Shown piece after piece: positions 47,711 to 58,560 of a stretch of 64,000 bases of DNA. Location: assembly GCA_963726795.1 (NCBI GenBank), contig CAVSDD010000004.1, forward strand, positions 496,001 through 560,000, in the 5' to 3' direction. The translations under genes were made by a program, and so were the position numbers. The stretch is from Hyphomicrobium_A sp963726795 (GTDB lineage Bacteria > Pseudomonadota > Alphaproteobacteria > Rhizobiales > Hyphomicrobiaceae). The stretch's first letter is position 1. Every line of letters starts with the position of its first letter. Under the pieces are notes generated by a model. That model ran no database searches. It had not been told where the DNA came from and saw only the letters and a program-made list of their open reading frames with translations.

Positions 47711-48187
47711 ATGGCGCTTCGGATAACGTCTCCAGCCTACGCCGATGGCGCGGCGATGCCGGCCAAGTATACGTGCGAGGGCGATGATATTTCGCCGCCA
47801 TTGCAGTGGTCGGGCGTGCCCGGCGGCACGCAGAGCCTCGTGCTCATCATCGATGATCCCGACGCGCCCGATCCGAAAGCGCCGCGCAGGACATACGTCC
47901 ATTGGGTGCTCTACGACCTTCCCGCCGATAGCAGCGGCTTGCCCGAGGACGCCAATTCGAAAGGGCTTCCGGCCGGCACGAAGGTCGGCATCAATGACTG
48001 GAAGCGAGCCGACTACGGCGGGCCGTGCCCGCCGATCGGGCGGCATCGTTACTTCCACAAGCTGTATGCGCTCGACACGAAGCTCACGGCGCTGAGCCAG
48101 CCGACGAAGGCGGACATCGAAGCGGCCATGGCCGGACATGTCCTGGAAAAGGCCGAGCTTGTCGGGACGTATCAAAAGGCCACGTGA
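47711..48187 (+). CDS. YbhB/YbcL family Raf-kinase-inhibitor-like (PEBP) protein
   Basis: A 158-residue phosphatidylethanolamine-binding-protein fold. Family hallmarks are KYTCEGDDISPPLQWSG, LIIDDPDAPDP, YVHWVLYDLP and GPCPPIGRHRYFHKLYALD. The ligand pocket residues Asp-x-Asp-x-Pro and the GxxR-H motif are present. The biological role of bacterial PEBP proteins is poorly known. It begins 18 bp after ybaB and may be co-transcribed with it. Confidence 0.88.
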   Translation: MALRITSPAYADGAAMPAKYTCEGDDISPPLQWSGVPGGTQSLVLIIDDPDAPDPKAPRRTYVHWVLYDLPADSSGLPEDANSKGLPAGTKVGINDWKRADYGGPCPPIGRHRYFHKLYALDTKLTALSQPTKADIEAAMAGHVLEKAELVGTYQKAT

Positions 48188-48202
48188 TGGGCCCGCGCCC
48201 GG

Positions 48203-48763
48203 CTAGCCCTTTTGCAGCACCAGCGTCAGCCCGCGCAGCGTGCTTTCAAAGAACTGTATTTCGACGACCTGCTTCGTGTTCATGACGATGACGTCCATGT
48301 TCGCAGTGAGGCCGGAGCCGCGCACCGAGATGCGAAATCCGCGCGAGGTGACCTCCCCCGATAGCTCGCCGCCGAGATTGTAGATCAGCTCGTTCCAGGT
48401 GCCCGAGAGCTTGCCGTCCTTGTAGGTGACGGCGCTCTTGACCTCGATTTTGCCGCTCGCCGACGCGCAGCGGATGTTCTGCTTGAGCTCGCCGCCGTCG
48501 GCGGAAAGAAAATACGTGGCGCGGCATTTGACCGTTTCGACCTTGCCGTCCTTGAGGCCGATCTTGCCGTCGCCGACCCAGCGGCCGGGAAGATCCTTGA
48601 ACGGGGAGGCGCTTGGCGAAGGGGCGTTAGCCGGTGCCGGATTTGGTGCGGCGTTCGGCTCGGGATCAGGCGCGGGATCAGCCGCAAAGCCCGGGGCAAC
48701 GCTGGCGATCAACCAGACAAACGACACAAATGCTGCGCGGAAGTTTCGGCTGGTGCGGTTCAT
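48203..48763 (-). CDS. Exported protein of unknown function with Pro/Ala-rich linker
   Basis: A 186-residue secreted protein. The signal peptide (AAFVSFVWLIASVAPGFAA) is followed by a Pro/Ala/Asn-rich linker (about residues 28-52) and a beta-rich domain: GRWVGDGKIGLKDGKVETVK, KCRATYFLSADGGELKQNIRC (two cysteines) and GKLSGTWNELIYNLGGELSG. The repeated GxWxGxG-type strands resemble small heparinase/lipocalin-like domains, but no family is assigned. ATG 48,763 is chosen since the signal peptide begins there. Confidence 0.65.
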   Translation of the reverse strand: MNRTSRNFRAAFVSFVWLIASVAPGFAADPAPDPEPNAAPNPAPANAPSPSASPFKDLPGRWVGDGKIGLKDGKVETVKCRATYFLSADGGELKQNIRCASASGKIEVKSAVTYKDGKLSGTWNELIYNLGGELSGEVTSRGFRISVRGSGLTANMDVIVMNTKQVVEIQFFESTLRGLTLVLQKG

Positions 48764-49135
48764 GTCTTGAGATAGCCCGATCATCACTGGGCTGAACGCC
48801 CATCCTGCTGAATTGTTGACGCGATTGGTCCGCAAACCCTAGTGCCGGCGTGCCACACCCGGCGCATTAACGCCAATCTCCGTTCTCGGACCCCGGCACA
48901 GGGCGCTGCCAGTGCGCCGCTCCCTCGAGCGGGTTCGCGTGGCGCCCGCCTGTCCGCGCTTCCCAAGGCTCCAGCCGGTCCTGTCACGCCGCATCACGCT
49001 CGTTGAATTTTCGCTCGCTAAATCCCACGCTGAAGTGAGTGGTAGTGATCGGCCCTTTCCTCCACATATCCAGCAAGCGACGGGTCGTTCCGATCCGAGG
49101 CTTTTAAATCGCAAAACCGCTTAGCGGAGGAAATC
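48764..49135 (+). other. Intergenic region upstream of the pqqA-like gene
   Basis: No gene is supported. It must hold the promoters of the leftward exported protein and the rightward pqqA-like gene. The last 40 bases are AT-richer (CTTTTAAATC) and end in a good ribosome-binding site, GGAGG at 49,126-49,130. No promoter motif is assigned with confidence. Confidence 0.4.
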
Positions 49136-49225
49136 ATGAAATCCTGGAAAAGACCCGAAGTTCGCGAGCAGGAAGTCGGGCTCGAAGTGACGAGCTACAT
49201 GCCGGCAGAGATCGACATCGTCTGA
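49136..49225 (+). CDS. pqqA: PqqA-like coenzyme PQQ precursor peptide (29 aa, orphan)
   Basis: A 29-codon frame beginning MKSWKRPEVREQ, with the core VGLEVTSYMPAEID. Glu17 and Tyr21 are separated by three residues, the invariant E-x3-Y pair that PqqE and PqqD crosslink and that becomes the PQQ skeleton. The sequence is strikingly like Methylobacterium PqqA (MEVTSY...AEID). The ribosome-binding site GGAGG lies five bases before the ATG. The usual pqqB, C, D, E genes do not follow; instead there is a hairpin and a small exported protein. It may be an extra copy serving a PQQ operon elsewhere, or a PqqA-derived peptide with another fate. Confidence 0.88.
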   Translation: MKSWKRPEVREQEVGLEVTSYMPAEIDIV

Positions 49226-49235
49226 TCTGCAATAA

Positions 49236-49255
49236 GGCGCGGCCCGTGCCGCGCC
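49236..49255 (+). terminator. Hairpin immediately after pqqA
   Basis: A perfect 8-bp stem GGCGCGGC-CCGT-GCCGCGCC begins 10 bp after the stop. It has no U-tract. In known pqq operons a hairpin after pqqA makes the short transcript more abundant than the longer one; the same is inferred here. Confidence 0.6.
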
Positions 49256-49299
49256 GGTCAGACCCTCCCCCAAATATCCCCCAAATTTCGGAGATCCAA

Positions 49300-49539
49300 A
49301 TGACCCGTGCAACCTTGCTCGCCGCCGCTCTTGCCGCCGGCATTGCCCTTCCCGCGTTCGCAGCCGGCCCGACCTTCTCACAGCAGGATGCGCGCAAGCA
49401 TCTGATGCATCTGGGCTATACGGCCGTGTCTGATCTGCAGAAAGACACGCACGGCAATTGGGCCGGCACCGCCGTCAACAAGGATGGCAAGACCGTCCCC
49501 GTCGCCGTCGGCCTCAAGGGTCCCGCCAGCACGAATTGA
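49300..49539 (+). CDS. Small exported PepSY-like protein
   Basis: A 79-residue protein with a clear signal peptide (LLAAALAAGIALPAFA, cleavage near AFA-AG). The mature part is FSQQDARKHLMHLGYTAVSD followed by LQKDTHGNWAGTAVNKDGKTVPVAVGLKG, the helix plus three-strand pattern of a single PepSY-like domain. It is the only gene between the pqqA hairpin and a strong terminator, so the two short genes form one transcription unit. Function unknown. PepSY domains often act as inhibitors or binding modules in the periplasm. ATG 49,300 is chosen for the signal peptide. Confidence 0.75.
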   Translation: MTRATLLAAALAAGIALPAFAAGPTFSQQDARKHLMHLGYTAVSDLQKDTHGNWAGTAVNKDGKTVPVAVGLKGPASTN

Positions 49540-49561
49540 TGGTTTGATGACGTGAGTTGTG

Positions 49562-49593
49562 AGCAGCGCCTTCGTAAGGGGGCGCTGCTTTTT
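49562..49593 (+). terminator. Rho-independent terminator after the PepSY-like gene
   Basis: A 9-bp stem AGCAGCGCC / GGCGCTGCT with a 10-base loop is followed directly by a run of T. It ends the pqqA-PepSY unit and lies just before the 3' end of the convergent GGDEF-EAL gene, for which it may also serve in the opposite direction. Confidence 0.85.
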
Positions 49594-49615
49594 CGTTGTC
49601 GGGCTTACGGAGACG

Positions 49616-52600
49616 CTAGCTCGCCTTGACCTCAAGATGGGTGAGGCGACCGCCGTTGATCAGATCGGCATAGCTTGCAATCGGCAGCGGCCGCCCGATC
49701 AGGTAGCCCTGGATCTCCTCGCAGCCCTCGCGGATGAGGAACAGCCGTTCGCCCTCGGTCTCGACGCCTTCGGCGATGACGGGGATATCGAGCGCCTTCC
49801 CGAGCCCGAGGATGGAGCGCACGATCACGGCAGACTGCGCGTTGTTCTCGACGCCGGCTACGAAGCTTTGATCGATCTTGATCTTGTCGAACGGGAACGA
49901 CTGCAGCGACGACATCGACGCGTAGCCCGTACCAAAGTCGTCCATCGCGACCTTGACGCCGAGCGATTTAAGCCGGCGCAGGATCGAGAGTGCGCGTGAG
50001 GGGTCATCGAAGATCACGCCCTCGGTGATCTCCAGCTCGAGCCGGTTCGGCGTCAGGCCGGTTTCGAGCAATGTCAGATGCACAAGGCCGGCAAGGTCGC
50101 CGTAGCGGAACTGCACCGGCGATAGGTTGACGGCGACGTGAAGCGGAGCTGGCCAGGACGCAGCCTCGCGGCAGGCCGTGCGCAATGCCCAAGCGCCGAG
50201 CTCGACGATCATGCCGTTCTGCTCGGCAAGGGAAATGAAGGCGTCCGGCGGGATCAGCCCGCGCGTGGGGTGCTGCCAGCGCATGAGCGCCTCAAAGCCG
50301 AATATCTCGCCGTCGATGGTCGATTGCGGCTGATAGTGCAAGACGAGCTCATCACGTGCGATCGCCGAGCGCAGATCGAGCTGCAGCGCGAAGGATTCGC
50401 GCAGCCGCTTGTCGATCTCGGGGTCGAAGAAGCGGACCATATGCCGGCCGTCGGTCTTGGCGCGATAGAGCGCGGCATCGGCATTGGAGAGCAGCGTGAT
50501 GGTGTCGCTGCCGTCTGTCGGATAGACGGCCGCGCCGACGCTCAGTCCGAGCGGAATCTTTTGGCCGCGAACCTCGAACGGCTCCTCGACAGCGCGGAGA
50601 ATCCGCTGCGCGAGCATCTCGGCGGCCTTGGGCTGATCGGGCTCCGCGCAGACAAAGGTGAACTCGTCTCCGCCGACGCGGGCGAGGAACGTGCCGCTGG
50701 TTGCAACCTCCAGCCGTCGCGACACCGCGCACAGCAATTCGTCACCGATCACGTGGCCGAACACGTCATTGGATTCCTTGAAATTATCAAGGTCGATTGC
50801 AAGCAGCGCGAAGCTCTCCTGACGCGATTTGGCGCGCTGGAACACCTCTTCAAGCCGGTTGGCGAGCGCGGTCCGGTTTGGAAGGTCGGTCAGGGGGTCG
50901 TGATGGGCAAGGTGGGCAATCTGCTCGTGCCGCTCCATCAGCTCGACGCGCGCCATGCGCATGTTCTCGCGCGCGTCATCGAGACCGTGGGCTGCCTCGC
51001 GCACTTTTTCTTGCAGCAGGTTGAAGCTCTCGGCCATCTCGCCGAGCTCATCGCGCGAGTTGGGCTTGACCGGGACGATGTTGACGGACGCATTCGCCGC
51101 ATCGAGGTCGCCGCGGCCGAGAGCCGCCATCGCGGACGAGAAATCGCTCAACGTGCCGCGCGTGAGGCGCTTTGCGGCTGCGCTCACCTCGGTTGCCGAG
51201 TAGGTGATCATGCCCGGCAGCACCAGGCCGACAGTGATGGTCAGCAGCGCCACGACGACGAAGATGTCCGCCAACACAGCGACCAGTGCGTGATGCTGGG
51301 CGGAGACCGTATTCACGGCGAGCAGGTAAGCGATGCCGTCGAGGACGAGCACCAGCACCATGGCACCAGTAAGCTTGACGTGCAGGGTCTGCGCCAATGC
51401 CGGAAGACCGTCGCGAAGGCGATCCTCAATGATGCGCCATGCGTAAAGTGCGGCGCCGGAGTACGCGAGCACCAATCCGAACACGACGGTCGGCAAGCCG
51501 AACTGCTGGAATCCGAGCACCGCCGCGGTGAGCCAGACGCAGGCGGCGCCGACGCCGAGCATGATGGTGCCGCGCGGAGCGCGATAGGGGCGCGGCGCAT
51601 CGGGCATGTCACGCCGCAGCAGCCACGCTGCGATGTTCGGCATGCAGATGCCGATTAGGTAAGTGAAGTTGGCGGCGGCGATCATCCAAATGGGATCGCC
51701 CGCCAGGAGGAAGATGATGGCGCAGCCGGCAGTCAGAAGCGTCGCCGAGATGGGACAGTCGGTGCTCTTGATGCGCCAGGACAGAAACCGCGGCAGCAAT
51801 CCGTCGTCCGCCAGCTGCGACATGGTACGCGCGGCGCCCGCTAGCGGCTGCAGCGTGCCATGGAACATGTTGAGCATGATGAACCAGACGGCTGCCGCCT
51901 TGCCGAGGCCGCCCAGCAGCGGCGAGAACGTCGGACCTAGTACGCTCGCGAGATCATGTCCGAGCGCCTCGGGACCGAGCAGCCCGAGCCAGACGAGCGG
52001 CAGGACGATAAAATAGAGGCCGGCCATCAGCGCGGAGGCAAACACGGCGCGCGGCACATTCTTGTTGGGATCGATCGTCTCGCCGACGTGGCAGGTCGCG
52101 GCCTCGAACGCGGGCGCGGTGAAGCCGATCAGATAGAGACCGGCCATGACCGAGGTGACGTCGCCGAACCAGCCATCAAACGGCGTGGTGAGGTGGAAGG
52201 TGAACGCCTGCTTCCAGTCGACCGCACCTGAAAAAATCGGGATGACGGCGGAGAGAAACGCGAGCGTGGCGGACATTGTCGCGATGGGGATCGCGAGCCG
52301 CGCGACCCATTTGATTCCGCATATCGTGACGAACGTGAAGGCCGCGATGATACCGATCGCGAACGTTTCGACGGGAAGATTTGGGAAATACCATTGCTGG
52401 AACGCGGCCGCCGACAATAGGGCCGTCAATCCGCACGTCGGGATCCATCCCCACCAGTAGCAGGTGCCGGTCAGCACCGAGAGCACGGGATTGTAGGGGC
52501 GGAACGCTTCTGCGCAGGCACCCGCGATGCCGCCGACGCGGTTCGGCCACATGAGCACCAGCTCGGTCCACGCCGGTGCCGCGGCATAACCGAGCAAAAC

Positions 52601-52786
52601 GCCGACGATCAGTAGCGGCACGGCGGCGCTGCCCTGCCCGAGAATCGCGCCCTGCCCGACGAAGAGCGCGGTGATGATGAAGATCATCTGGTTGCTGCCG
52701 CCCATGGCGAGGGCGGTCGTGCCGGCCCAACCGAGGACTCGGGGATGTGGCGGCGTCGGCGCAATTATGTCCGGCGTGCGGTGCAT
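49616..52786 (-). CDS. Amino-acid permease-like membrane module fused to HAMP-GGDEF-EAL
   Basis: A 1,056-residue protein. Residues about 20-470 form an APC-superfamily transporter-like region of about 12 helices (start LGWAGTTALAMGGSNQMIFII; NVPRAVFASALMAGLYFIV; LAGAARTMSQLADDGLLPRFL). Two more helices and a HAMP-like region (ITYSATEVSAAAKRLTRG) follow, then a GGDEF domain (HHDPLTDLPNR near 627, intact VGGDEF near 703, no RxxD inhibitory site five residues before it). An EAL domain follows with FEALMRW (829), NLSP, EITEG, DDFGTGY (948) and EGVET, all apparently intact. It could make and break c-di-GMP in response to a substrate bound by the permease-like part. ATG 52,786 is favoured; an alternative lies 28 codons upstream at 52,870. 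Confidence 0.88.
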   Translation of the reverse strand: MHRTPDIIAPTPPHPRVLGWAGTTALAMGGSNQMIFIITALFVGQGAILGQGSAAVPLLIVGVLLGYAAAPAWTELVLMWPNRVGGIAGACAEAFRPYNPVLSVLTGTCYWWGWIPTCGLTALLSAAAFQQWYFPNLPVETFAIGIIAAFTFVTICGIKWVARLAIPIATMSATLAFLSAVIPIFSGAVDWKQAFTFHLTTPFDGWFGDVTSVMAGLYLIGFTAPAFEAATCHVGETIDPNKNVPRAVFASALMAGLYFIVLPLVWLGLLGPEALGHDLASVLGPTFSPLLGGLGKAAAVWFIMLNMFHGTLQPLAGAARTMSQLADDGLLPRFLSWRIKSTDCPISATLLTAGCAIIFLLAGDPIWMIAAANFTYLIGICMPNIAAWLLRRDMPDAPRPYRAPRGTIMLGVGAACVWLTAAVLGFQQFGLPTVVFGLVLAYSGAALYAWRIIEDRLRDGLPALAQTLHVKLTGAMVLVLVLDGIAYLLAVNTVSAQHHALVAVLADIFVVVALLTITVGLVLPGMITYSATEVSAAAKRLTRGTLSDFSSAMAALGRGDLDAANASVNIVPVKPNSRDELGEMAESFNLLQEKVREAAHGLDDARENMRMARVELMERHEQIAHLAHHDPLTDLPNRTALANRLEEVFQRAKSRQESFALLAIDLDNFKESNDVFGHVIGDELLCAVSRRLEVATSGTFLARVGGDEFTFVCAEPDQPKAAEMLAQRILRAVEEPFEVRGQKIPLGLSVGAAVYPTDGSDTITLLSNADAALYRAKTDGRHMVRFFDPEIDKRLRESFALQLDLRSAIARDELVLHYQPQSTIDGEIFGFEALMRWQHPTRGLIPPDAFISLAEQNGMIVELGAWALRTACREAASWPAPLHVAVNLSPVQFRYGDLAGLVHLTLLETGLTPNRLELEITEGVIFDDPSRALSILRRLKSLGVKVAMDDFGTGYASMSSLQSFPFDKIKIDQSFVAGVENNAQSAVIVRSILGLGKALDIPVIAEGVETEGERLFLIREGCEEIQGYLIGRPLPIASYADLINGGRLTHLEVKAS

Positions 52787-52870
52787 TGTCCTTAGTCGGA
52801 GCTCTTGTTGCGCGCAGCGCCCATAGGTGGCGGGTCGCCCCGCGCATGACGCCGTGGGGCAATTGAGCAC

Positions 52871-53432
52871 GGCCGAGTTATTTATTCGGAGCGGCGATTC
52901 CCAAGAGTTTTGCGGTATTTTTCTAAAATTGCACGCAAAGCCGGTTCACGCGCAGCAATTTAATCCCCGCGCCCCACACCTCCCCCATACTCCCCACATC
53001 CCTGCCCGACGAAGGGACGCGACAAGCTTGAGCGTCTGACGCGGGGCAGGGAACGGTCCCGGATGAGCCGTCGTTGCGTTCCGTTGCGCGCGCCGGTGCA
53101 GGCAGCTTCGCCCTATTCCGGGTCGTGCGACCGAGGCTACGCGTGACGGCAACGAAGCGCATGGACGCCCTTCCGCAGCGGCCGCTGCTCACAGTTACGA
53201 GAGCGGCAGCCGCCGGCGGCTCCGGGACGATGGCCTGCAAAGCAGGTTGGAGCCCAAGCCCGCTGCGGTCGTGTCCGCACCCTCGGCCATGAGAGATCCG
53301 TGCGCGGGCGCTATAGCGGTGCCCTAATAAGTCGCGACAGGATCGCAGCGCTTGGCGCCCGCGCTCCCTTCGTTGACGCAAACCCTCGGGGGAGACCCCG
53401 CGAGGATGAGAGCGATTCCCGCCTTGCGATCG
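52871..53432. other. Intergenic region between the GGDEF-EAL and DUF779 genes
   Basis: About 560 bp without a supportable gene. Open frames in it are short, Arg-rich and overlap each other. It contains several small GC inverted repeats, for example around 53,235-53,250 (GCCTGCAAAGCAGG) and 53,440. The AT-rich stretch 52,905-52,935 is the probable promoter zone of the leftward permease-GGDEF-EAL gene. Confidence 0.4.
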
Positions 53433-53837
53433 CTATCGCGCGATCGAGGGTGTCATCGGGCCGCGCGGCGGGGGGCCGGCGCGATCGAGCTCGTCGAGCT
53501 CCGCATCGGTGAAGACGCGCGAGCGGGTGAGAAAGCGCACGCCCTCGGGCGCCTCGAGCGAGAAGCCGGCGCCGCGCCCGGGAACGGCATCGATGGTCAG
53601 GTGTGTGTGCTGCCAGTACTCGAACTGCGGCCCGCTGATGTAGATCGGGCAGCCGGCGATGTCGCCAAGGTAGACGTCGCGCTGTCCGATTTTGAATTCG
53701 CCCAGCGGGTAGCACATGGGCGCACTGCCGTCGCAGCAGCCGCCCGATTGGTGAAACAGGAGATCGCCGTGCTGAGCGCGCAATTTGTCGATCAGTGCGG
53801 CGGCGGCGGGCGTATTTGAGACCCTGGAAACAGTCAT
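53433..53837 (-). CDS. DUF779 family protein (aldehyde-dehydrogenase partner)
   Basis: A 134-residue soluble protein of the DUF779 family. It has HGDLLFHQSGGCCDGSAPMCY with three cysteines that might bind metal, and QFEYWQHTHLTIDAVPGRGAGFSLEAPEG. Genes of this family are typically found right beside ExaC-type aldehyde dehydrogenase genes, exactly as here (41 bp downstream on the same strand), so co-expression is likely. Biochemical role unknown. ATG 53,837 is chosen where the conserved sequence starts. Confidence 0.85.
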   Translation of the reverse strand: MTVSRVSNTPAAAALIDKLRAQHGDLLFHQSGGCCDGSAPMCYPLGEFKIGQRDVYLGDIAGCPIYISGPQFEYWQHTHLTIDAVPGRGAGFSLEAPEGVRFLTRSRVFTDAELDELDRAGPPPRGPMTPSIAR

Positions 53838-53878
53838 TGTCCGCCCGCCGCCGTCATGAGTTGAACGTGCCTTCTCGC

Positions 53879-55424
<1,546 letters not shown>

Positions 55425-55697
55425 TGTGCGTTCTCCCACGAATTGATCATCATCGCCCACTTCAGACGTGAGGCTTGGTTCGCAGACAAACTACTCCAGT
55501 CTTGCGGCCAGCCAAAGGCGGGGCCATCTAGGAAATTAGTTGCATACCGTTAGGCGCTATAGGCATTTGCGTTCCGTCGAGAGCCTTCACGCTTCGCACA
55601 AGCAATCGCTGAAACGCCCCGGTTCTCACCGCCCTCTGCAAGGATGCGGGTATTCTCAGGCCGTCCACAACTCACGCCAAGATCGATCCCGCACGTC

Positions 55698-56303
55698 ATG
55701 TCACGCAAAATTGCAGGCCCTGAAATCGAACGTGTCGTGCAGCTGCTGGCGCGCTTGCCGGGGCTCGGGCCGCGTTCGGCGCGCAAAGCCGCGCTTGCTC
55801 TCCTCAAGAAGCGCGATGACCTGCTCGTTCCTCTTTCGGAGGCGCTCGCTGCGGCGATCGATAAAATCGTCGAATGCCCCACCTGCGGCAACCTCGATAC
55901 GATCGCGCCGTGCAGCCTCTGCCAGGACCCGCGTCGCGACGGCTCGCTGATCGTGGTGGTGGAGGAGATCGGCGACCTTTGGGCGCTCGAGCGCGCGGGC
56001 GTCGTCAGTGGGCTCTATCACGTGCTCGGCGGTCATCTTTCGCCGCTCGACGGTATAGGGCCCGACCAGCTCAACATCCCGTCCTTGATCGAGCGTGCGT
56101 CGACTTCGGTCGTGACCGAAATTCTCCTCGCGCTCAATTCGACGGTCGAGGGGCAATCGACCGCCCACTATCTCACCGAGCAGCTGACCGGTACCGGCGT
56201 CGTGGTCTCCCGCCTCGCGCAGGGCGTTCCCGTGGGCGGTGAACTCGACTATCTGGATGAAGGCACGCTGGCCGCCGCCATTAAGTCGCGCCGCCGGCTC
56301 TGA
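55698..56303 (+). CDS. recR: Recombination protein RecR
   Basis: RecR acts with RecO (and RecF) to load RecA on gapped DNA. The 201-residue protein has the helix-hairpin-helix LARLPGLGPRSARKAALALL, a four-cysteine zinc finger CPTCGNLDTIAPCSLC and a Toprim domain (LIVVVEEIGDLWALERAGVV, LGGHLSPLDGIGP). ATG 55,698 is preferred; the frame extends 18 codons upstream without similarity. It is separated from its usual operon partner ybaB by about 8 kb. Confidence 0.95.
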   Translation: MSRKIAGPEIERVVQLLARLPGLGPRSARKAALALLKKRDDLLVPLSEALAAAIDKIVECPTCGNLDTIAPCSLCQDPRRDGSLIVVVEEIGDLWALERAGVVSGLYHVLGGHLSPLDGIGPDQLNIPSLIERASTSVVTEILLALNSTVEGQSTAHYLTEQLTGTGVVVSRLAQGVPVGGELDYLDEGTLAAAIKSRRRL

Positions 56304-56555
56304 CCCGCGCCGGATATAATCCCCGGCCATGGCTGGTTGCCATAAAACAGGCGTAGCGACGTCTGAAATTGGAGGGTACGGGCCCGAATCAACCCGTGCA
56401 TATGTCGGGTTGCGGCCTGGAAGCCCCATATCCCGGGTGCTATCCAGTAACGGTGGCGCCTGCCTCTGTAGGCACCCAACAAACGCGTTTGCTGACCAGG
56501 ACCCGTTTGTCGCAACCGATCTCCTCCGTTTTTTGGGGGTACGCGCCAGGGGGAC

Positions 56556-58545
56556 GTGACCATTCCTACGCATCACCGCTTCTGGGCGCGCTGCCGATCG
56601 TGGCTCCTGCAGCTGCCGCGCTTCAACAAGCGCTTCATCCTCGTAGGTCTCGATCTTCTGCTCCTGGGTTTTGCCCTCTGGTTCTCGATTTCGCTTCGCT
56701 ACAACGCGCCTTACGTGCCGCCGGATGCTGCATCCTGGCTGCTGCTCGCGAGCGCCCCGCTGATCACGGTCGCGACGTTCGGCATCTCCGGGCTTTACCG
56801 GCTCGTGACGCGCTACCTTGGCTATCGGGGACATACGCGCATCATCGGCTGCATCTGGCTGTCGGTTCTGATCTGGTCGTCGTTCGTATTCATGACGGGT
56901 CAGCTCGGCGTGCCGCGCTCGGTGGTGCTCGGTTACGGCGTGCTTGCGACGCTGCTGATCACGGGCAGCCGCGAGGTCGCCGCAATGCTGCTCGAAAGCG
57001 CCGGCATCCGCCTGGCGACGCTTCCCGCCAACATCGATCGCCGCCCGGTCATTATTTTCGGCGCCGGCGACCTTGGCGTGCAGCTGCTCGGCTCGCTGCG
57101 TCGCGGCTTTGATCGTGAGACCGTCGCCTTCATCGATACCGAGCCATCGTTGTGGCGGCAGTACGTCGCCGGGCTCAAGGTTCACCACCCCGACCGGCTG
57201 GGGCCGTTGATCGAGCGGCATCAGGTGCGTGAAATTCTGGTCGCGCTGCCCGAGGGGCGCCGGCGAGAATGCAGGCGCATCCTGAAGGAGCTGGAGAGCT
57301 ATCCGATCGAGGTCAAGAATTCTTCCTGCCGTCGAGGACATCGCCTCGGGACGCGTTCGCGTCACCGATTTGCGGCCGCTTGAGGTCAACGATCTGCTCG
57401 GACGCGAGAAGGTCCCGGCCAACAACGAGCTGCTCGTGCGCAAGACGCGTGACCGCTCGATCCTCGTTACTGGCGCCGGCGGGTCGGTGGGGTCGGAGCT
57501 GGTGCGCCAGCTTTTGCGCGAAGGTCCGCGCCGTATCGTGCTGTTCGATTTGTCGGAGGCTGCGCTCTACGAGATCGAGCACGAGGCGATGGACCTTGTC
57601 TCGGCGTTCGCGCCCGATATCGCGCGCCCGCAGATCGTCGCCGTGCTGGGGTCCGTTCTCGATACCGGCCATGTGCGAGAGACCCTGGCGCGTCACGAGA
57701 TCGAGGTCATCTATCACGCCGCCGCTTACAAGCACGTTCCAATCGTCGAGCAGAATCCGATCTGCGGCCTTTGGAACAATACGTTCGGTGCAGCGGTGGT
57801 CGCGGAGTGCGCCAAGGCTGCCGGCGTCGAGCTCATGGTGCTGATCTCGACCGACAAAGCGGTTCGTCCAACCAATGTCATGGGCGCCAGCAAGCGTCTG
57901 GCCGAGCTGGTGCTGCAGGCCGGCGCGGTGAATGGCGGCGCGACTATCTTCACGATGGTTCGTTTTGGCAACGTGCTCGACAGTTCGGGCTCGGTCGTGC
58001 GCCGCTTCCGGCGGCAGATCAGCACTGGCGGGCCCGTTACCGTCACGCATCCGGAGATCATCCGCTACTTCATGTCGATCCCCGAGGCGGCGGAGCTCGT
58101 GATCCAGGCTGGCGCTATGGCCAAAGGCGGCGACGTGTTCGTGCTCGATATGGGCGAGCCTGTGCGCATCGACGATCTTGCGCGTCTGATGGTTCGTTTG
58201 ACCGGTCTCGACGTGAAGGGTCCGGACAATCCCGATGGCGATATCGCCATCGCCTATACCGGCCTGCGGCCGGGCGAGAAGCTTTACGAGGAGCTGCTTA
58301 TCGGGGCCAATACCACGGCGACGGAGCATCCCCGCATCTGGCGCTCGGACGAGCCGTTCCTCCCGCCGGCCGAGCTGGAGCGCGAGCTCAATGTACTGAA
58401 GGCCGCAATCCAGATGCGCGACGTCGAGACCATGCAGGCCGTGCTCATGCGCACGGTAGAGGGCTACCAGTCGGATGCCAGCGCCGGGCGAAGCGAGGCG
58501 GCTCCGCGCGCTCTGTGGAGCCCGTCCTCGCGAACTCTCCACTAA
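56556..58545 (+). CDS. PglF/CapD-type membrane nucleotide-sugar 4,6-dehydratase (one frame break)
   Basis: About 662 residues after correction. Four N-terminal membrane helices (to about residue 125) precede a CoA-binding-like Rossmann domain (VIIFGAGDLGVQLLGSLRRG) and a C-terminal SDR domain with TGAGGSVGSELVRQLL, YHAAAYKHVPIVE and STDKAVRPTNVMGASKR. Met replaces the usual SDR catalytic Tyr, as in PglF/FlaA1 UDP-GlcNAc 4,6-dehydratases. The frame breaks at 57,318, where one surplus A separates ELESYPIEVK from ILPAVEDIASGRVRVTDL. It probably makes a 4-keto-6-deoxy sugar nucleotide for surface polysaccharide or protein glycosylation. Starts with GTG; a glycosyltransferase follows. Confidence 0.88.
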
Positions 58546-58560
58546 GGAAGCGGCTCGGAC

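Noticed and set aside
53215..53275. tRNA-like anticodon hairpin (GCCTGCAAAGCAGG)
   Set aside because: No T-arm with a GGTTCGAATCC-like sequence and no matching acceptor stem or D-arm around it, so it is only a small palindrome.
55701..57443. Leftward open frame of about 580 codons opposite recR and the pglF-like gene
   Set aside because: It spans two unrelated real genes on the other strand and has low-complexity Arg-rich composition.
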